Shown here piece after piece: positions 23,600 to 34,960 of a DNA stretch of 64,000 nucleotides. The stretch covers positions 5,768,701 through 5,832,700 of the forward strand of contig OZ038450.1 in the NCBI GenBank assembly GCA_964036195.1, in the 5' to 3' direction. A model generated the notes under the pieces. It saw only the letters and a program-made list of their open reading frames with translations. It had not been told where the DNA came from and did not search any database. How positions within the stretch are numbered: position 1 is the stretch's first letter; every line of letters begins with the position of its first letter. This DNA comes from Sphaerolaimus hirsutus. Its lineage: Eukaryota > Nematoda > Chromadorea > Monhysterida > Sphaerolaimidae. The position numbers and the translations under genes are program-made.

Positions 23600-26390
23600 G
23601 TTTGTAATGCAATTTACTATGTTTATTACCTCCACTTTTGGCTCCCGACGAAATAGTTCTTGTTAGAAAGTGCAGCATTTTTCATAGATATATAAATATA
23701 TCAGTATTTTGTGCTGGCAAAATGACAGGTGCACACTGGACGTCTTTTCCAAGAGAAAATAAGCTCAAACAAAGCAAATGATATACGTATTCATATTTAA
23801 GTGTATCCATATGTGATCATCAAAAAACAACAACCCACCCAAAAGCAGCCCACCGGTACAAACTCGATCTAAATTTAAGCACAGCTCACCAGTTGGAAAC
23901 AAAATAAGTGCCTTTATACTATTTAGCTCTTAACGCAACACACTATAAAAATCAATATCTCCCTGCTTTACTCCATTTTTATTTTTATGTTTGAAGCTGG
24001 CAACTTGCATGTCTCAAATAATTATCTAGAGTGAAAACATGCATTCAAGCAAGCATAGTAAAGTTGTTTGGCACTTGTACAATTTTAGCTCGCTCGTATT
24101 GACCTAGGGTATGAAAGAATGAAAAGATGTAGAAGATGGGTAGATGTATGAAAAGGTTTGATAAGAAATGGATACCCTTATTTTTGACAATTTTTTATGA
24201 TTATTCAGACTTGAAAAAGTGATGGGCATTAGTAAATTTTTGTTTGAATTTATTACAGGGAAGAATCAAACGCTAGACATTCCCAGCAAAATAAGAACAA
24301 ACAAATATACAAAATTCACACACAAAAAAAATTCGAATATTTATAGAAAGTATATTTTTTCGCCAGCAATTCTATTTTTATGCGGGGGGGGGGGTTAACA
24401 CAGGGTGTGAATAATCTCGGTATAAATTTTATGAAATTCCATATACTCTTTATCATATCAATATGTTTTGGGTGGGGGTATTTCGAGGGTGGTCAATTCA
24501 AGGGGAGGATGTAATTCGAAGAAATACGGTAGATAAAAAATAAGATCATATGACATATCATAAGAACACAGACAGACTCAACCAGACAAAAACATTAAAA
24601 ACTACAGCAGCAGTAAGACACTGGGAATTTAGATTCTGTTCACATTGCATTTACCTGGTAAGTGAACCATGACAAAATATGATGAGTTGTCATTTTAGTA
24701 GAGGAGCTAACTATTTTTCAAGTTAATATACCTAATTTTTGTCAAAAAAGCAAGTGACCTCTCACGGAAATCAAAATTTCACACAAAACAAATTTCACAT
24801 CAATATTCTTCAGTCAGGGAGTTATGAAAAATCATGACAAGCACAATTCTGACGAGAAATTGTTGGTAATCCAAGTTTAAAAAGTCAAGAAATGAGAAAC
24901 AATTTTCCCATGAAAGTAATTAGTGTCTTATCTGACACCAAAACCTGTTAATTGTAATTAGTACCTGAAAATGACTATTTGTTCATGGCCAGGCCAGTAT
25001 CCCACAAATTCTAGAGTTGACCAAAAAAGATGCAAAAATTAAAAAAAGGAACCCAGTTGAAATACAAAACGCAAACAGCTGATGTTTTGTGTACAATTTA
25101 TTTGGAAGTCGCATACCGTTTTCACAGCAATTGGGGTAAACAAGCAAAAAGTTTTGCAGTTCCAGTGAGAATAATGGTGTAAATAACTATTCCAAATAAG
25201 CTCATTGTGTCAGGTGCTGCTAGCAAATAAACGGAAGCAGGCTAAATACAATAAATATTTAGTAGCAAGAAGTTTGTACCTAGGCACACATTTGAAGTTG
25301 GGTGGATCGGTAAAGTAGACACTAGACGCATCACGTTTTTGCGGCGATTATGAACACGTAAAATGGTGAACATGAAAAAGTACGAGTCGACCTTTGCCCT
25401 TCGTTCACGTCCAAAATCTCCCATCATTTCAAAATTATCGACGTCGACAGTCGATAACAAAGTTCGCTCTACACTCAATCACCAATTAGGTTGAAATACC
25501 TCACGCCGACATGCACAAAAGCGTGCGCACTGCACAGCGGCGCGGCGCGGCACAACGCAACATTGACTCAGCGCAGCGGCACAAGCACAACAACTCCGGC
25601 TTTCCCTCCCGCGTCGCATGCGCGCGGCGGCATTTCGAAGGCCCGACTGCACGACTGCACAAAGGCGTGGCTCTAGCTCGCATCTGTTCCGGCTGCGTGC
25701 CCGGCGAACCCGGTGCCAGGTACCCACTGCCGGGTATTTTATGTACACATTCAGTTTGGTGGTTTACGTGAATACGTAACGGAGATGCTCATAGTACATA
25801 AACACATTTATGTATTTGTGTACATAAATACCTCGATATTTACATCGGAGTGAGCAAACAAAATTGGGCGGGTGGCGATTGTTTGGTGAACGGGAGGGAG
25901 ATAACATTAGTATTGGTATTAATAAATTGGAAAATGTGTAAATGCTTGGATGTATTCAAATATTTATGGAACCTTCAGACTCATGCTTCCATTGTGCCTA
26001 AAAAACGCTTCCGCTGCATGCATACTTATAGCAGCGACTATATGAAATTTTGTTAGAAGGTAAAATACAAATCAAATATGCAATGAGGGGGGTGCATTCA
26101 TGCAGACCGATGTACTTTTCAATGGCGCTGAGTGAAATCGAAATTACTTTTTGAACAGCGACACTTATTGGATATTTTTTGATACTCGATGTTCAATATC
26201 AAAAAGTGCCCGGTGTACGATGGTCGAAAAATGGTCTAGGTAGTTATGTTCGATAGATCGTCTGAACCCTAGACTCACTGTTCCTAGATCCTTTGGCAGT
26301 ATTCGAGCAGACTTTGACACTCAAATCCATTCAAACCAAAAAACAAACATAAAAATCAGGCAGAAAAATAAACACAGAGCACATGTTATG
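23600..26390. other. Largely unannotated; possible GC-rich island at 25.5-25.7 kb
   Basis: 24370-24530 has a family-H-like fragment (TTCGAAGAAATACGGTAG). The 25510-25730 stretch is conspicuously GC-rich in AT-rich surroundings and open in several frames, but I could not choose one or find convincing splice sites. It may be a promoter, first exon or CpG-rich island. Confidence 0.35.
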
Positions 26391-26394
26391 TATC

Positions 26395-26830
26395 TACCGT
26401 ATATCCTCGAATAAGACTCCAGGGGAGTTATTTTTTCGTCAGAGCTTTTGAGGGTGGAGTTATTCAAGGGGGGGAGTTATTCAAGGGCGGGTCTTATTTT
26501 TTCCTCAGAAACCTTGGACTTAATTCATTGTATGAATGCATTCTGTCAACTCATGTAATCCAGCTATTTGACAGTTCAACAACAACAAAAAGGTGTGTAG
26601 ACATTGCATACACGCTATGTATCTGCTGAAGCTGTCATACATTAACATTATTTTGTATTTTCATCGATCATTTTTGTAAAATATGCAGCATATTTTTCAC
26701 CATAGGGGGAGTTATTCAAGAGGGGGGAGTTATTCGAGGGAGGGAGTTATTTTTTCGTCAGAGTATTTGGGGGGAGTTATTCAAGGGCGGGGAGTTATTC
26801 GAGGGGGGTCTTATTCAAGAATATACGGTA
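26395..26830. mobile_element. Family-H element, ATATCC subfamily
   Basis: Terminal repeats TACCGTATATCCTCGAATAA and TTATTCAAGAATATACGGTA. The interior is dominated by GGGGGAGTTATTCAAGGG-type strings. No autonomous partner is visible in the window. Confidence 0.7.
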
Positions 26831-26998
26831 TTCCCAGACAATGTAAAGTGCAAGGTAAAATGTAAAATGTTATGCAAAGTGTCAAAAGTCGTGAAAAATG
26901 TCAAACGTCCAGCAAAAAAGTAAAATAAAGTTGACACTTCACACGGCGTTTGACACTTTGCAATTGCATGACATTTCACAGGGCAATTTACAGGTCTA
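26831..26998. repeat. Diverged family-A MITE
   Basis: TTCCCAGACAATGTAAAGTGC at left and GGCAATTTACAGGTCTAC at right, with TGTTATGCAAAGTGTCAAAA between. It abuts the family-H element. Confidence 0.5.
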
Positions 26999-27199
26999 CA
27001 GCGTGGCCTATACTGAACGGACAAACAAAAATGCCTCAAACAGACACTCTGCTTTCTGCTTGCCCGAGCTCGAATATATTCTCGCGCGGGCGGGCAGCCC
27101 GTCGTGAAGCATGGGTGATCGCCCGCCGCTGCTACTCCGATCTGCGTGGCAAACTGATTCGTGTATTTGCTCAAAAATAGAAGAGCAGGGGCTAACAAA

Positions 27200-27475
27200 T
27201 GGAGGGGTTGCCGGTAGATACACATGCCTCAGGGGTCCCCTCATGCCCCTCCCCCCGCAATCGCCCAGCTATCTAGCTATCCTCAACGATTTTTGAGAAA
27301 TTGAGCCAATTTTCACCTTCAAAAGCACTAGTTAATGTGTCTTATCGCCTATTTTCAGCTATTCTTGGCTAAATAGGAGCTTGTAAACCCGTTTTAAGTC
27401 TATTTCCCCGATTTCTTCTTTTCCGCCTTCTGAATACACCTTGTAAAAGCCTTTCCCTTATTCCCTCAGGGGGGG
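27200..27475. repeat. Reversed, decayed GATAGATAGC-family copy
   Basis: CAGGGGTCCCCTCATGCCCC, CCCAGCTATCTAGCTATCC and TTTTCAGCTATTCTTGGC correspond in inverse to the 39.8- and 44.5-kb elements. Confidence 0.45.
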
Positions 27476-27573
27476 GTTATAAATGCTCACTTGCCATCCA
27501 ATTTTCCGCACGTGACCTTCCCGGCCATGCGAAGCGAATACCGGCAGGACCCCAACCACCCACCCCCCCTCAC

Positions 27574-27588
27574 CAGGACTATCCAACT
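27574..27588 (-). CDS. 15-nt micro-exon of the unidentified gene
   Basis: Between a CACAG acceptor and a GTGAGG donor lies AGTTGGATAGTCCTG. It enters and leaves in the phase required by exon 27771-27975 before it and exon 19997-20160 after it, giving ...NESAP-ELDSP-AQPQSY. It looks like the remnant of an exon cut in two by the MITE at 27594. Inference from phases only. Confidence 0.5.
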
Positions 27589-27770
27589 CTGTGGGCAGTC
27601 CCAGACCCTGTAAAATGCCCTGTCAAATGTCAAATGTCATGCAAAGTGTCAAAAGTCATGGAAAATGCCCGGTAAAATGGCAAACGAACGTCAAAAGTTT
27701 CCATGACTTTTGACACTTTGCATGACATTTTCCATTCTACAGGGCACTTCACAGGGTCCGGGACTGGCAC
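27589..27770 (-). other. Intron of the unidentified gene made of a family-A MITE
   Basis: The exon ends GCGCCTG|GTGCCAGTCCCGG, where the donor is the MITE's own end. The other end reads GGGACTGCCCACAG|AGTTGG, so this copy gives a canonical GT-AG intron of 182 bp made almost entirely of the MITE (27594-27769). Phases on both sides agree. Confidence 0.65.
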
Positions 27771-27975
27771 CAGGCGCGCTCTCATTAGCCTCGTCCTCCT
27801 CGTTCAAATGGGGGCCGGCCCACCTGCCGCAGTGCTTCTTGTGGCGGCGGCGGCGCGCCGACGCGATCATGCCGGCCGAGCCGGACGCGCACAGGCCGGC
27901 GTCGTCGGCGCTGGAGGGGCGCGCGTTCGACGCGCTGCTCGGCGGCCAGCGCAGGTGCCGCCGGAAACGGTGCAT
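27771..27975 (-). CDS. Coding exon of unidentified gene, Arg/Ser-rich
   Basis: GC-rich open frame. From ATG at 27975 it reads MHRFRRHLRWPPSSASNARP, then SSADDAGLCASGSAGMIASA, then RRRRHKKHCGRWAGP and the acidic HLNEEDEANESAP. The ATG may be an alternative start, or the exon may extend upstream to an acceptor near 28010. I do not recognise a domain. Confidence 0.6.
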
Positions 27976-28039
27976 TGTTTTTTTTTTTGGGGGGGGTAGC
28001 TGGTTGATGGGTGTGTTGGCGAAACGTCAACGTTGGTGA

Positions 28040-29400
28040 CGTTTGACTGACGTTTGACCGGGTTTAGAGCGGTCGATTTGAAGGTTCTGCGTGAAATTAG
28101 GATGGAACTTGTGTCGCCGAGTTAGATTAGCGTGGAATTCGTTAAAGGGCGTTAGGACAGTCGGGTGGTCGGGGTAGGTTATTAAATAAATATAAGATTA
28201 TCTAGCTAGATCAAATGAAATGAGACAGAACGAAAGACTTGAGCCCAAGCAATAACAAAAACACAAAAAAACGAACAGATTATAAGTTGAGCTCGATATT
28301 TTCCTAAATATACCTACGCAATTCTAAATAAAACCCCAGTAAAGAGACGTGGGCGGGAATAGCATGTCTTACATGTGCATGGATTTTTCAGTTTTCTCTT
28401 TCAAGATTGAAAACTGATATTTTACCAGTGGAAATGTATGTGATAGATCGGATAGCCTGCATTCGATAACAACTGAAGGATGTCGACAGTTGGAACTGGT
28501 TAGGGATGAAAAAACGTCCTTTTCAACGACCCTGCTTTTTAAAAACCGTTTTTAAAGTACCCAAATATGTTCACAAGTGGCTATATATTTCTAGCCATAG
28601 AATGGCTGTCGAGAAATGGGATACCATAAACGTTTCTACCTGTCGTTCTATTGGAGGGTGCCGATCTAACATTCACCAATTTTCTCACACAATTTTCCGT
28701 TTGAACATAGTGCGATTTTTAATGAAACTTGAGCAAAATTTTAATAAATATCAGAGCATCAATTTGAAATATAATATCAACTTTTTGAATGTTTGAACGT
28801 GATCGCAATCCTTTTTTATATTTTTGGCGTAAATACAAATATTCTAATTTCTAAATAGGTATGCGCAATCGATCAAAATGTCAATCGGCGCCGGCAAAAC
28901 ATAACGCTACCAATGGACGCCGGATCTGAATACATACAGCGCTACATATCTGAATACAGAGAAGAAATACAAAAACGCCTGCCTGCTTGAAGTGCTGCCA
29001 TGCAGGGCCCAGTTCCAATGCCAAACAAACACAAAAGCATGATCAAAAACTTTTTTTATACAGAAAAATGAAATGTGTAGGACATGTAAATATGTATGCA
29101 TGAATACGATTAACAACTTCCTTGTGAATACGCTTTTAGTACTTTCCTTTTTTTTAAATTGTACTAGTACATTCAAATACACCTGACTGTCTAATTTATT
29201 GGCCCTACGCACACTAAAAGCTGACAGCTGAAATTTCCAAAAATGATAAATCCGTTTTATTGTTTATTGGAATGAGGTGTTCCTGGAGTGTTGGTGGAGA
29301 TCAAAAGTAATTCATTCTGGTAAAGTGTTCAAAACAGATTTATTTGTTTTGGAAATTTCAGTTGTCAACTAGTGTGCACTGTGCATGGGCACATAAACCC
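28040..29400. other. No gene seen; hAT-end and MITE scraps
   Basis: TAGGGATGAAAAAACGTCC at 28503 resembles a hAT left end without a recognisable partner. 29203-29391 is a family-C-related MITE, with ends GGCCCTACGCACACTAAAAG and CAACTAGTGTGCACTGTGC. Confidence 0.4.
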
Positions 29401-29414
29401 GGAACTAAAACCAC

Positions 29415-29606
29415 GGGCCAGTTCCACACCCTGAAAAGGTCATGCTAAATGCAAAAATATCACACGAACTTGTCAAAGTAATGTCCATAAAATACCCGAT
29501 CAAAAAGTAAAAGATCACTGGGCCTCTGCAATTTAGGCAACACGAAATTTCACAAATTTCCATGAACATTGGTACATGACAATTTACAGGGTGTGGGACT
29601 GCGCCC
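29415..29606. repeat. Diverged family-A MITE
   Basis: GGCCAGTTCCACACCCTG at left and TTTACAGGGTGTGGGACTGC at right. Confidence 0.55.
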
Positions 29607-30450
29607 TGGCCATACACGTAAATACAGTAGATAAAAAGTATCCCACCCCTCTAGCGCTGGCGCTGCCTCAATCCGAACAGCCATGATAAAGATTGCCGGG
29701 GGGCAAAAATGCATGAGCACGAGCAGCCCGTGTGAAAAAGGGAAAAGTGCCCGCTTGACAGGATTGAATAGTGAATGCATATTTATGATGTTGTTTTTTG
29801 TTGACAGAAAGTTCACTTTGTGGGCACTTTGAAGGCAAATTCATGGAGAAAAAAGGTTTCTTCAGGCGGCTATTGACACAAAAGTTTTTGTAAAAGTCAC
29901 ATGCCCGTGTCTTCTCCTTTTGAAAGGAATTTATAAGGGGAAGTAGCCCAAATCAAAGGGTGCATTCAAAGGTTTCAACGTCAGCGATAACAAAAAATTA
30001 AAGAGATCTTTCAGAACAGAACGGAATTAAATATAACTACACAAAACAGTTAGCTTCTAAAACCTTTCTAAACCCTGCTACCTTTGAATTACTCTTTCGA
30101 TGTATCCCTTCAGAAATTCCCTCCTTCAAAAGGCTTTCATGGCGGAAAAACAGCCACCTATACCCACTACAGAAGAAAAAAGTCATTCAAGCGCAAAAAT
30201 ATCCCGCATACAAAACTCGCGCTACAGTAACATAGTGTCCACAATTGACTTCTCACTTGGACAAGATTAAAATACATACATGAATAAGTGGGCAAGTAAC
30301 GAAAGTCACGCGAGGCATGGACACAAAAGTTGCGCAGTGCACAGCCGCCGCGCTAAAGCAATAAATACATGGGCCGCCTGAAACGCGCCACCTGCTAATG
30401 CACAGGGGTCTAGTACAGGGAGGGGGGCTGAGGTGGGGTCTAGTACAGGG

Positions 30451-30636
30451 GGCAGTCCCAGACCCTGTAAAATGCCCTGGAAAGTGTCAAATGTCATGCA
30501 AAATGTCAAAAGTCATGGAAAATGCCCTGCAAAATGACTAACCGTTTGCCATTTTGCAGGGTAATTTAAATGACTTTTGACACTTTGCATGACATTTGAC
30601 ATTTTACAGGGCATTTTACAAGGTCTGGGGTTGGCA
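30451..30636. repeat. Family-A MITE
   Basis: GGCAGTCCCAGACCCTGTAA ... AAGGTCTGGGGTTGGCAC with flanking CAGGG on both sides (30446-30450, 30637-30641). It sits next to a reversed GATAGATAGC-family copy at about 30655-31110. Confidence 0.75.
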
Positions 30637-30654
30637 CCAGGGGAGAGGCTAAGG

Positions 30655-31110
30655 TGGAGGGTCCCCCCCCGAAACGCTCCAGCTATCTATTTATCCCGGA
30701 GGACGCGCAGCTGAACCCCCACCACAAATCGGCCAGCGACCTATCTTTTTATCTATCTGCTGCGATTTTTGGGAAATTTTACACAAATTTTAGCTCAAAA
30801 TCGCTTTTTCTGCTTCACTTTTGCTTATTTTCACCTTCAAAATCATTATCGTTATGTGAAGTGCTTTAACTATATTTGGCTTTATATATTTATAAGCTTA
30901 TATACCTAAGTATTTTCAGTCATTTTTCACCCATCTTTAGCGAATTTTCTCCCCTTTTCCTCTAAAGCTTGAAAAAGCCTACACAAAAAGTGAACGCCCC
31001 CCAAAAAAAAGAACAACAAAAAACAAAAAAATATAATTTTTCTGCTACCTATCCCCCCGGAGAAGCGATTTACTTTTTATATGAACCCCCGCAGGGGTCC
31101 AAATTAACAA
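30655..31110. repeat. Reversed GATAGATAGC-family copy
   Basis: CCAGCTATCTATTTATCCCGG, CTATCTTTTTATCTATCTGC and TCCCCCCGGAGAAGCGATTT are inverse counterparts of the family's start (AAATCGCTCCTCCGGAGGGA). Confidence 0.55.
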
Positions 31111-31429
31111 GAACCCAGCAATGCATGACTCAATGTATTTATATGCGGCGGGACCGCACGGGCCGCTCCGGCGGCAACACGGTCAATGAAATTGAATGTC
31201 AGTGACCTGACCGCCGCCCCTCGCCGGGTGTCCATTTAGATTTAATCAATCACACCCACTGAGGGGGCAAATCCGTCCCCTGTCAAGTGACAAATTTTAG
31301 ACACGGTTTAAGTTCCCTTTTCAAGTTTCAGGCTTGTCACTGAAAGAGCTGAACCCTTCAAGACAAATTTGTGACAGGTAGAAGTTTGTCGCATGTTAGA
31401 AACATTGTCTGTAGTTAAACACGCATGGG

Positions 31430-31546
31430 TCATTCCCAGACCCAATAAAATGTCAAATGTCATTCATGCAAAATGACATGAAAAATGTCAAACAGTGAAA
31501 ATATATAATAAAATTTTGACATTTTACAGGGTCTGGGAGTGGCACC
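31430..31546. repeat. Short family-A MITE
   Basis: CATTCCCAGACCCAATAAAA ... TTTACAGGGTCTGGGAGTGG. The right end, inverted, reads GGTGCCACTCCCAGACC. Confidence 0.65.
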
Positions 31547-31855
31547 AGGAATGTGCGGGAATTGGCGCTACCTTCAGCGCATGTAGATAAAGGCATTTAC
31601 ATCATGTGATTGGACGTACGTATCCATAAATAATCCTAATAACCGGCTGAACTAGCATTAAAATATGTAAAAATGAAACAACGGTAAACTCCGCCTGAAT
31701 GTGACACGCGCAGCTGGAAAAATAATTACGAGATACGCGACGCGATTCATCTGGAAAATGCAAGTCCGCCGCAACTGTGTCATTCACATTTACATGCCTA
31801 TAGTCGACTGGACTTGCGCACTTTACGTTTAGAAAATTAATCAACGCGCACCGAC

Positions 31856-31976
31856 CATTAGCTGAATTATTTTTGTGGGGCTGCTGTGCCGCGGTGGCGA
31901 CCGTTTCGTCGACGCTCTGCAGCGTGTCCAGTCGGTTGTCGCGCGCGCGCATCTTGTTGTGCAGCTCGTACAGATC
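31856..31976 (-). CDS. Coding exon of unidentified gene, helical/charged
   Basis: Acceptor TTTACGCAG, donor G|GTCGGT. It reads DLYELHNKMRARDNRLDTLQ, then SVDETVATAAQQPHKNNSAN. Leucine spacing suggests a short coiled coil. The entry phase is 0 and the exit phase 1. A family-A-like MITE (about 31995-32215) and a family-B MITE (32244-32495) lie just upstream in the same intron. Confidence 0.65.
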
Positions 31977-32243
31977 CTGCGTAAATTTGTCCCCGTCATC
32001 AAAATGTCATGTAAAAAAGTCAAATGTCATTGTAAGGTGTAAAAAATCACGCAAAATCTCAGATTTTATTCATCTATTTTCACCGAGTGTTCTACATTTC
32101 TCACCTAATATTACATGACTTTTCGCTTCAATAACATGACATTTCACATGATCTTCACACTTAAATAGCATGACATTTCATGTCACGTTAAACGTGACAT
32201 TTCACGGGGCGCGGGACCGAAGAGTCACAAAGTCAAACAGCAG

Positions 32244-32495
32244 GGACCAGTTCCACAAATTGAGAAGTGAGTAGAAGTGAGAAGTAAAATGGTAAATGCG
32301 AAGTGAATTGACAAGTAAATTGGCCTAAGCGAAGGTTAATTACTTATTATTATTATTTTTTACTTTTTTACTTTTGCCAATTTACTTGCCATTTCACCTC
32401 GCTTTTGCCAATTTCCTTATCAATTCACTTCTCACTTATAGTTTAAGTCGCATTTGCCATTTTACTTCTCACTTCTCAATTTGCGGAAATGGCAC
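32244..32495. repeat. Family-B MITE
   Basis: GGGACCAGTTCCACAAATTG at left and TTTGCGGAAATGGCACCAG at right, with GAAGTGA/TCACTTC arms. It lies within an intron of the unidentified gene, a few bases from the preceding exon's end. Confidence 0.75.
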
Positions 32496-32527
32496 CAGTA
32501 CCCTACCCAACTGACAAACACGCCGAG

Positions 32528-32628
32528 CAAGGGGGGCGGGCGGTCGCTTTCCTTCAATCTGGACGCGGACCCGGTCACTGTGGCGTAATGGGGGTGGACC
32601 AGACCGGACGCGCCCTGCGACGCCGCAG
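32528..32628 (-). CDS. Coding exon of unidentified gene
   Basis: Acceptor CACTCAG. Two bases complete the codon from exon 33185-33290, then it reads AASQGASGLVHPHYATVTGS, then ASRLKESDRPPPLLGVF. The donor is probably GTCAGT after VF, or GTAGGG three codons later (SW); both keep phase 0 for exon 31976. The left boundary given here is approximate. Confidence 0.6.
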
Positions 32629-32837
32629 CTGAGTGCAGGCGATTCGCTTTTGGATATTGGATTGATAAGGTTGACTTTTGCCGCACTTGGAGTTGGAATT
32701 TTTTTGTTTGATTATTGGTTTGATCACCCTTTTCGCGATTTTTTTTCGATTTTACCTTTATCTTATTGCCCGTAATCCAACTGATACTTTTCAGGATATA
32801 CCTACACTAGAAGACTCCAAGACCTACGCTTTTACGA

Positions 32838-33170
32838 ACCCCAGCGCCAAGTGCCAGCAATGGCTAAAGGTCGCCAAAAGCAAAAGGTCGCCTAGCGCCA
32901 TGGCGCTTTTTGCTTTGGGACGAGCGCTAAGCGCTAGGTGTATTGTTCCTGACACCACGCGCCAAAAGCGCCATGGCACTTTTCATGTGTGTGGCGCCAA
33001 GCGCCAATGGCGCCGCAGCAATATAGCGCCAAATGCCAAACGCCCCATGGCACTTTTCATGTGTGTGGCGCCAAGCGCCAATGGCGCCGCAGCAATATAG
33101 CGCCAAATGCCAAACGCCCCATGGCGCTGTTTGCTTTGGCGCCATGGCGCTTTCTATCACTACACCCAGT
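32838..33170. repeat. GCGCCA-rich repeat with a 75-bp tandem duplication
   Basis: ATGGCACTTTTCATGTGTGT...GCAATATAGCGCCAAATGCC occurs twice in tandem at about 32974-33122, period about 75 bp. The right end, inverted, begins TAGTGATAGAAAGCGCC, like the 9.97-kb hAT-like element (TAGTGATGGAAAGGCACC). Confidence 0.6.
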
Positions 33171-33184
33171 TGACACACACAGAC

Positions 33185-33290
33185 CTCGTTCGAGCGCGCG
33201 CGCAGCCCTATGGGCGCCCTGCAGGGTGGGCGTGTCGGGGTCGCTGCCGCCCGGCGAGTCCTCACGTCGCGAAGATGACCGGTGGGGGAA
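33185..33290 (-). CDS. Coding exon of unidentified gene, Ser/Arg-rich
   Basis: Acceptor TATATTCCCAG, donor G|GTCTGTG. It reads FPHRSSSRREDSPGGSDPDT, then PTLQGAHRAARALER. It enters in phase 0, matching exon 34695-34865, and leaves in phase 1. Confidence 0.65.
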
Positions 33291-33309
33291 CTGGGAATAT
33301 ATAGCAGGA

Positions 33310-33700
33310 TGTTTTAGGGGGAGTGTTGTATACAGAACCCAGTGAATGGACGCCCCCCTAAAATCTGACTCCTGATGTAAGAGACTGGCGTGTTGGCGTC
33401 AGTGCCATGGCGTCATTGGCGCCAAATACTGCTCTGCATGTAAATATAGGCACCGCGCCATGGCAGGGTTGGCGTTGGCACCCATGTCCATGTGTACTAC
33501 CTAAATATATGGTACTGGGCTCCACATTGAGTACATTAGTCGCGGTGTTTATAAATACCTACTCGTAAAACGTAATATCAACGAGCGATATCGTGCGATT
33601 GGGCAATACGCGCAAAGTTTTTGACAATCTGCTTTCAAAATTGCTATTCCTGGCTGTTTTAAGTCTGGCCCGGGAAGGGGGGCGGCCCCGGCTAAAATAA
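33310..33700. repeat. Decayed CAGGGACGTATCC-family copy
   Basis: TGTATACAGAACCCAGTGAATGG...CCCCCCTAAAATCTGACTCC, GCCATGGCG arms and GGCCCGGGAAGGGGGGC recall the 43.1-kb element. The termini are eroded. Confidence 0.45.
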
Positions 33701-33910
33701 ATATAAATATATTGGTATTTTCGACACAGACCAATGTACCAATGTATTGTTTATTTACGTTCCAATTGGGATGATAAGAAGAGTTAAACAGTTGGCAATG
33801 TATGTGCAAGCGTATTTATTTACAAACTGTTCAGACGGAATTCGACAAAAAAAATCTTACCACGTTTCTATGAATAAAGCCACGTGAAAATACGATACAA
33901 AATTCACCGA

Positions 33911-34606
33911 TATACTCGGCGGACCGCATGCTATGCATTTTTCTGAAGGAAACACTCCATCGTGACGTCATCATTAGACAGCGTTCACACTGCATTTTTG
34001 TGACAACTTCAACAACACTTGAAAAAGTTCCATAAGTCGAGTGAAAAGTTCCATATTCATGAGTGAATGTGGTAAAATATACATACCACCTAGTTGTATA
34101 TGCATGTCAACTTTCCGATAAATCGTGTGTGTTGCTCAAAAGTTATACATGTTTATAAACAAATTTGCCACTGTCGGAGTCTGACAGGTGCGCTGACAAT
34201 TTAAAAAAAACTGGTCGTCACATTGCGCAAGTGTGACGACAAGTAAAATATTTGATCTAGTCGTCACAATGAGCATGGTTAAAAAAGGGTCGCTACTTGT
34301 TGCCAATAACGAGGCCGACCAGTCACCACACTCATGAAAATCTGCTAAAAATAGATTTGTCATCACAAAACGGTCTGTGACAAGTAAGATCTATTGTCGT
34401 CACACAAGTGCAGTGTGAAAGGGGCCTTAATAACATTAAAATAATTCCAGCAAAAAAGAAAAACATGACGGGAAAAAAGATTCCCGGTTTGTACGCGACT
34501 TCGCTCTTTTCTTTTTGTGAAAGTGCATACATAAGTATCCAGCTCGCGCGTTATCGATCAAGACATAAATAATTTTGTGCGCATACTTTGCGGTCCGCCG
34601 AGTATA
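33911..34606. mobile_element. Family-K element carrying another element
   Basis: Ends TATACTCGGCGGACCGCATG and TTTGCGGTCCGCCGAGTATA. Compared with the smaller copy at 48.08 kb it carries an extra block (about 33977-34437) with its own inverted ends GTTCACACTGCATTTTTGTG and ACAAGTGCAGTGTGAAAGG. Confidence 0.7.
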
Positions 34607-34694
34607 CCTAATGAAAGCAATGCGAAGAGGGAACAAAAATAAAAAATATTTCAGTTTACGGTAGATTTCATCGCAACCCAAACCAAAAACCGAC

Positions 34695-34865
34695 CAGCTT
34701 CTTCGACAGGGCGCTGAACAAACTAGCCCTCCTGCCCGTCCTGCCCTTCGCCCTGGCCGACTCGGCAGCCATGCGAACTTGGGCCACTTCGTGGCTGTCG
34801 GGCGCGGGCAGCGTTCGCCGCCGTCGGGGGTCGTGGGGGCTTGCAGGGCTGGTTGGCGACGGCAT
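34695..34865 (-). CDS. First coding exon of unidentified Ser/Arg/Pro-rich gene
   Basis: An ATG at 34865 opens 57 codons ending at the donor CTG|GTCGGT, phase 0. It reads MPSPTSPASPHDPRRRRTLP, then APDSHEVAQVRMAAESARAK, then GRTGRRASLFSALSKKL. With 33185-33290, 32528-32628, 31856-31976, 27771-27975, 27574-27588 and 19997-20160 it makes one phase-compatible series. The RR-x-S sites would suit basophilic kinases. I cannot name it. It could be a regulatory protein of its own or, less likely by phase, a distant 5' part of the AMPK gamma locus. Confidence 0.6.
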
Positions 34866-34960
34866 TTTTGGAGTTGATTTAGATTCAATGTGATTTTTGA
34901 TTGGAGGTATCGGAGGTTATAGATGTTGGGGGCTGAAGGAAGGGTAGGGTGTGTGGATAT

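Noticed and set aside
24000-24020. Search for CRISPR arrays, bacterial operons, rRNA
   Set aside because: Direct repeats here are transposon or satellite units without regular spacers; spliced genes show a eukaryotic nuclear genome.
25479-25748. GC-rich overlapping frames on both strands at 25.5-25.7 kb
   Set aside because: Open in several frames at once because of base composition; no supported splice sites or motif, so not called as coding.
32222-32250. Possible micro-exon LFDFVTLR between two MITEs of the unidentified gene
   Set aside because: There is no AG acceptor near it, and the flanking exons already join in phase without it.
32989-33345. 118-codon frame with repeated WRQAPMAPQQYSAKC
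   Set aside because: Produced by the 75-bp tandem duplication of GCGCCA-rich repeat. The real exon here is on the minus strand (33185-33290).
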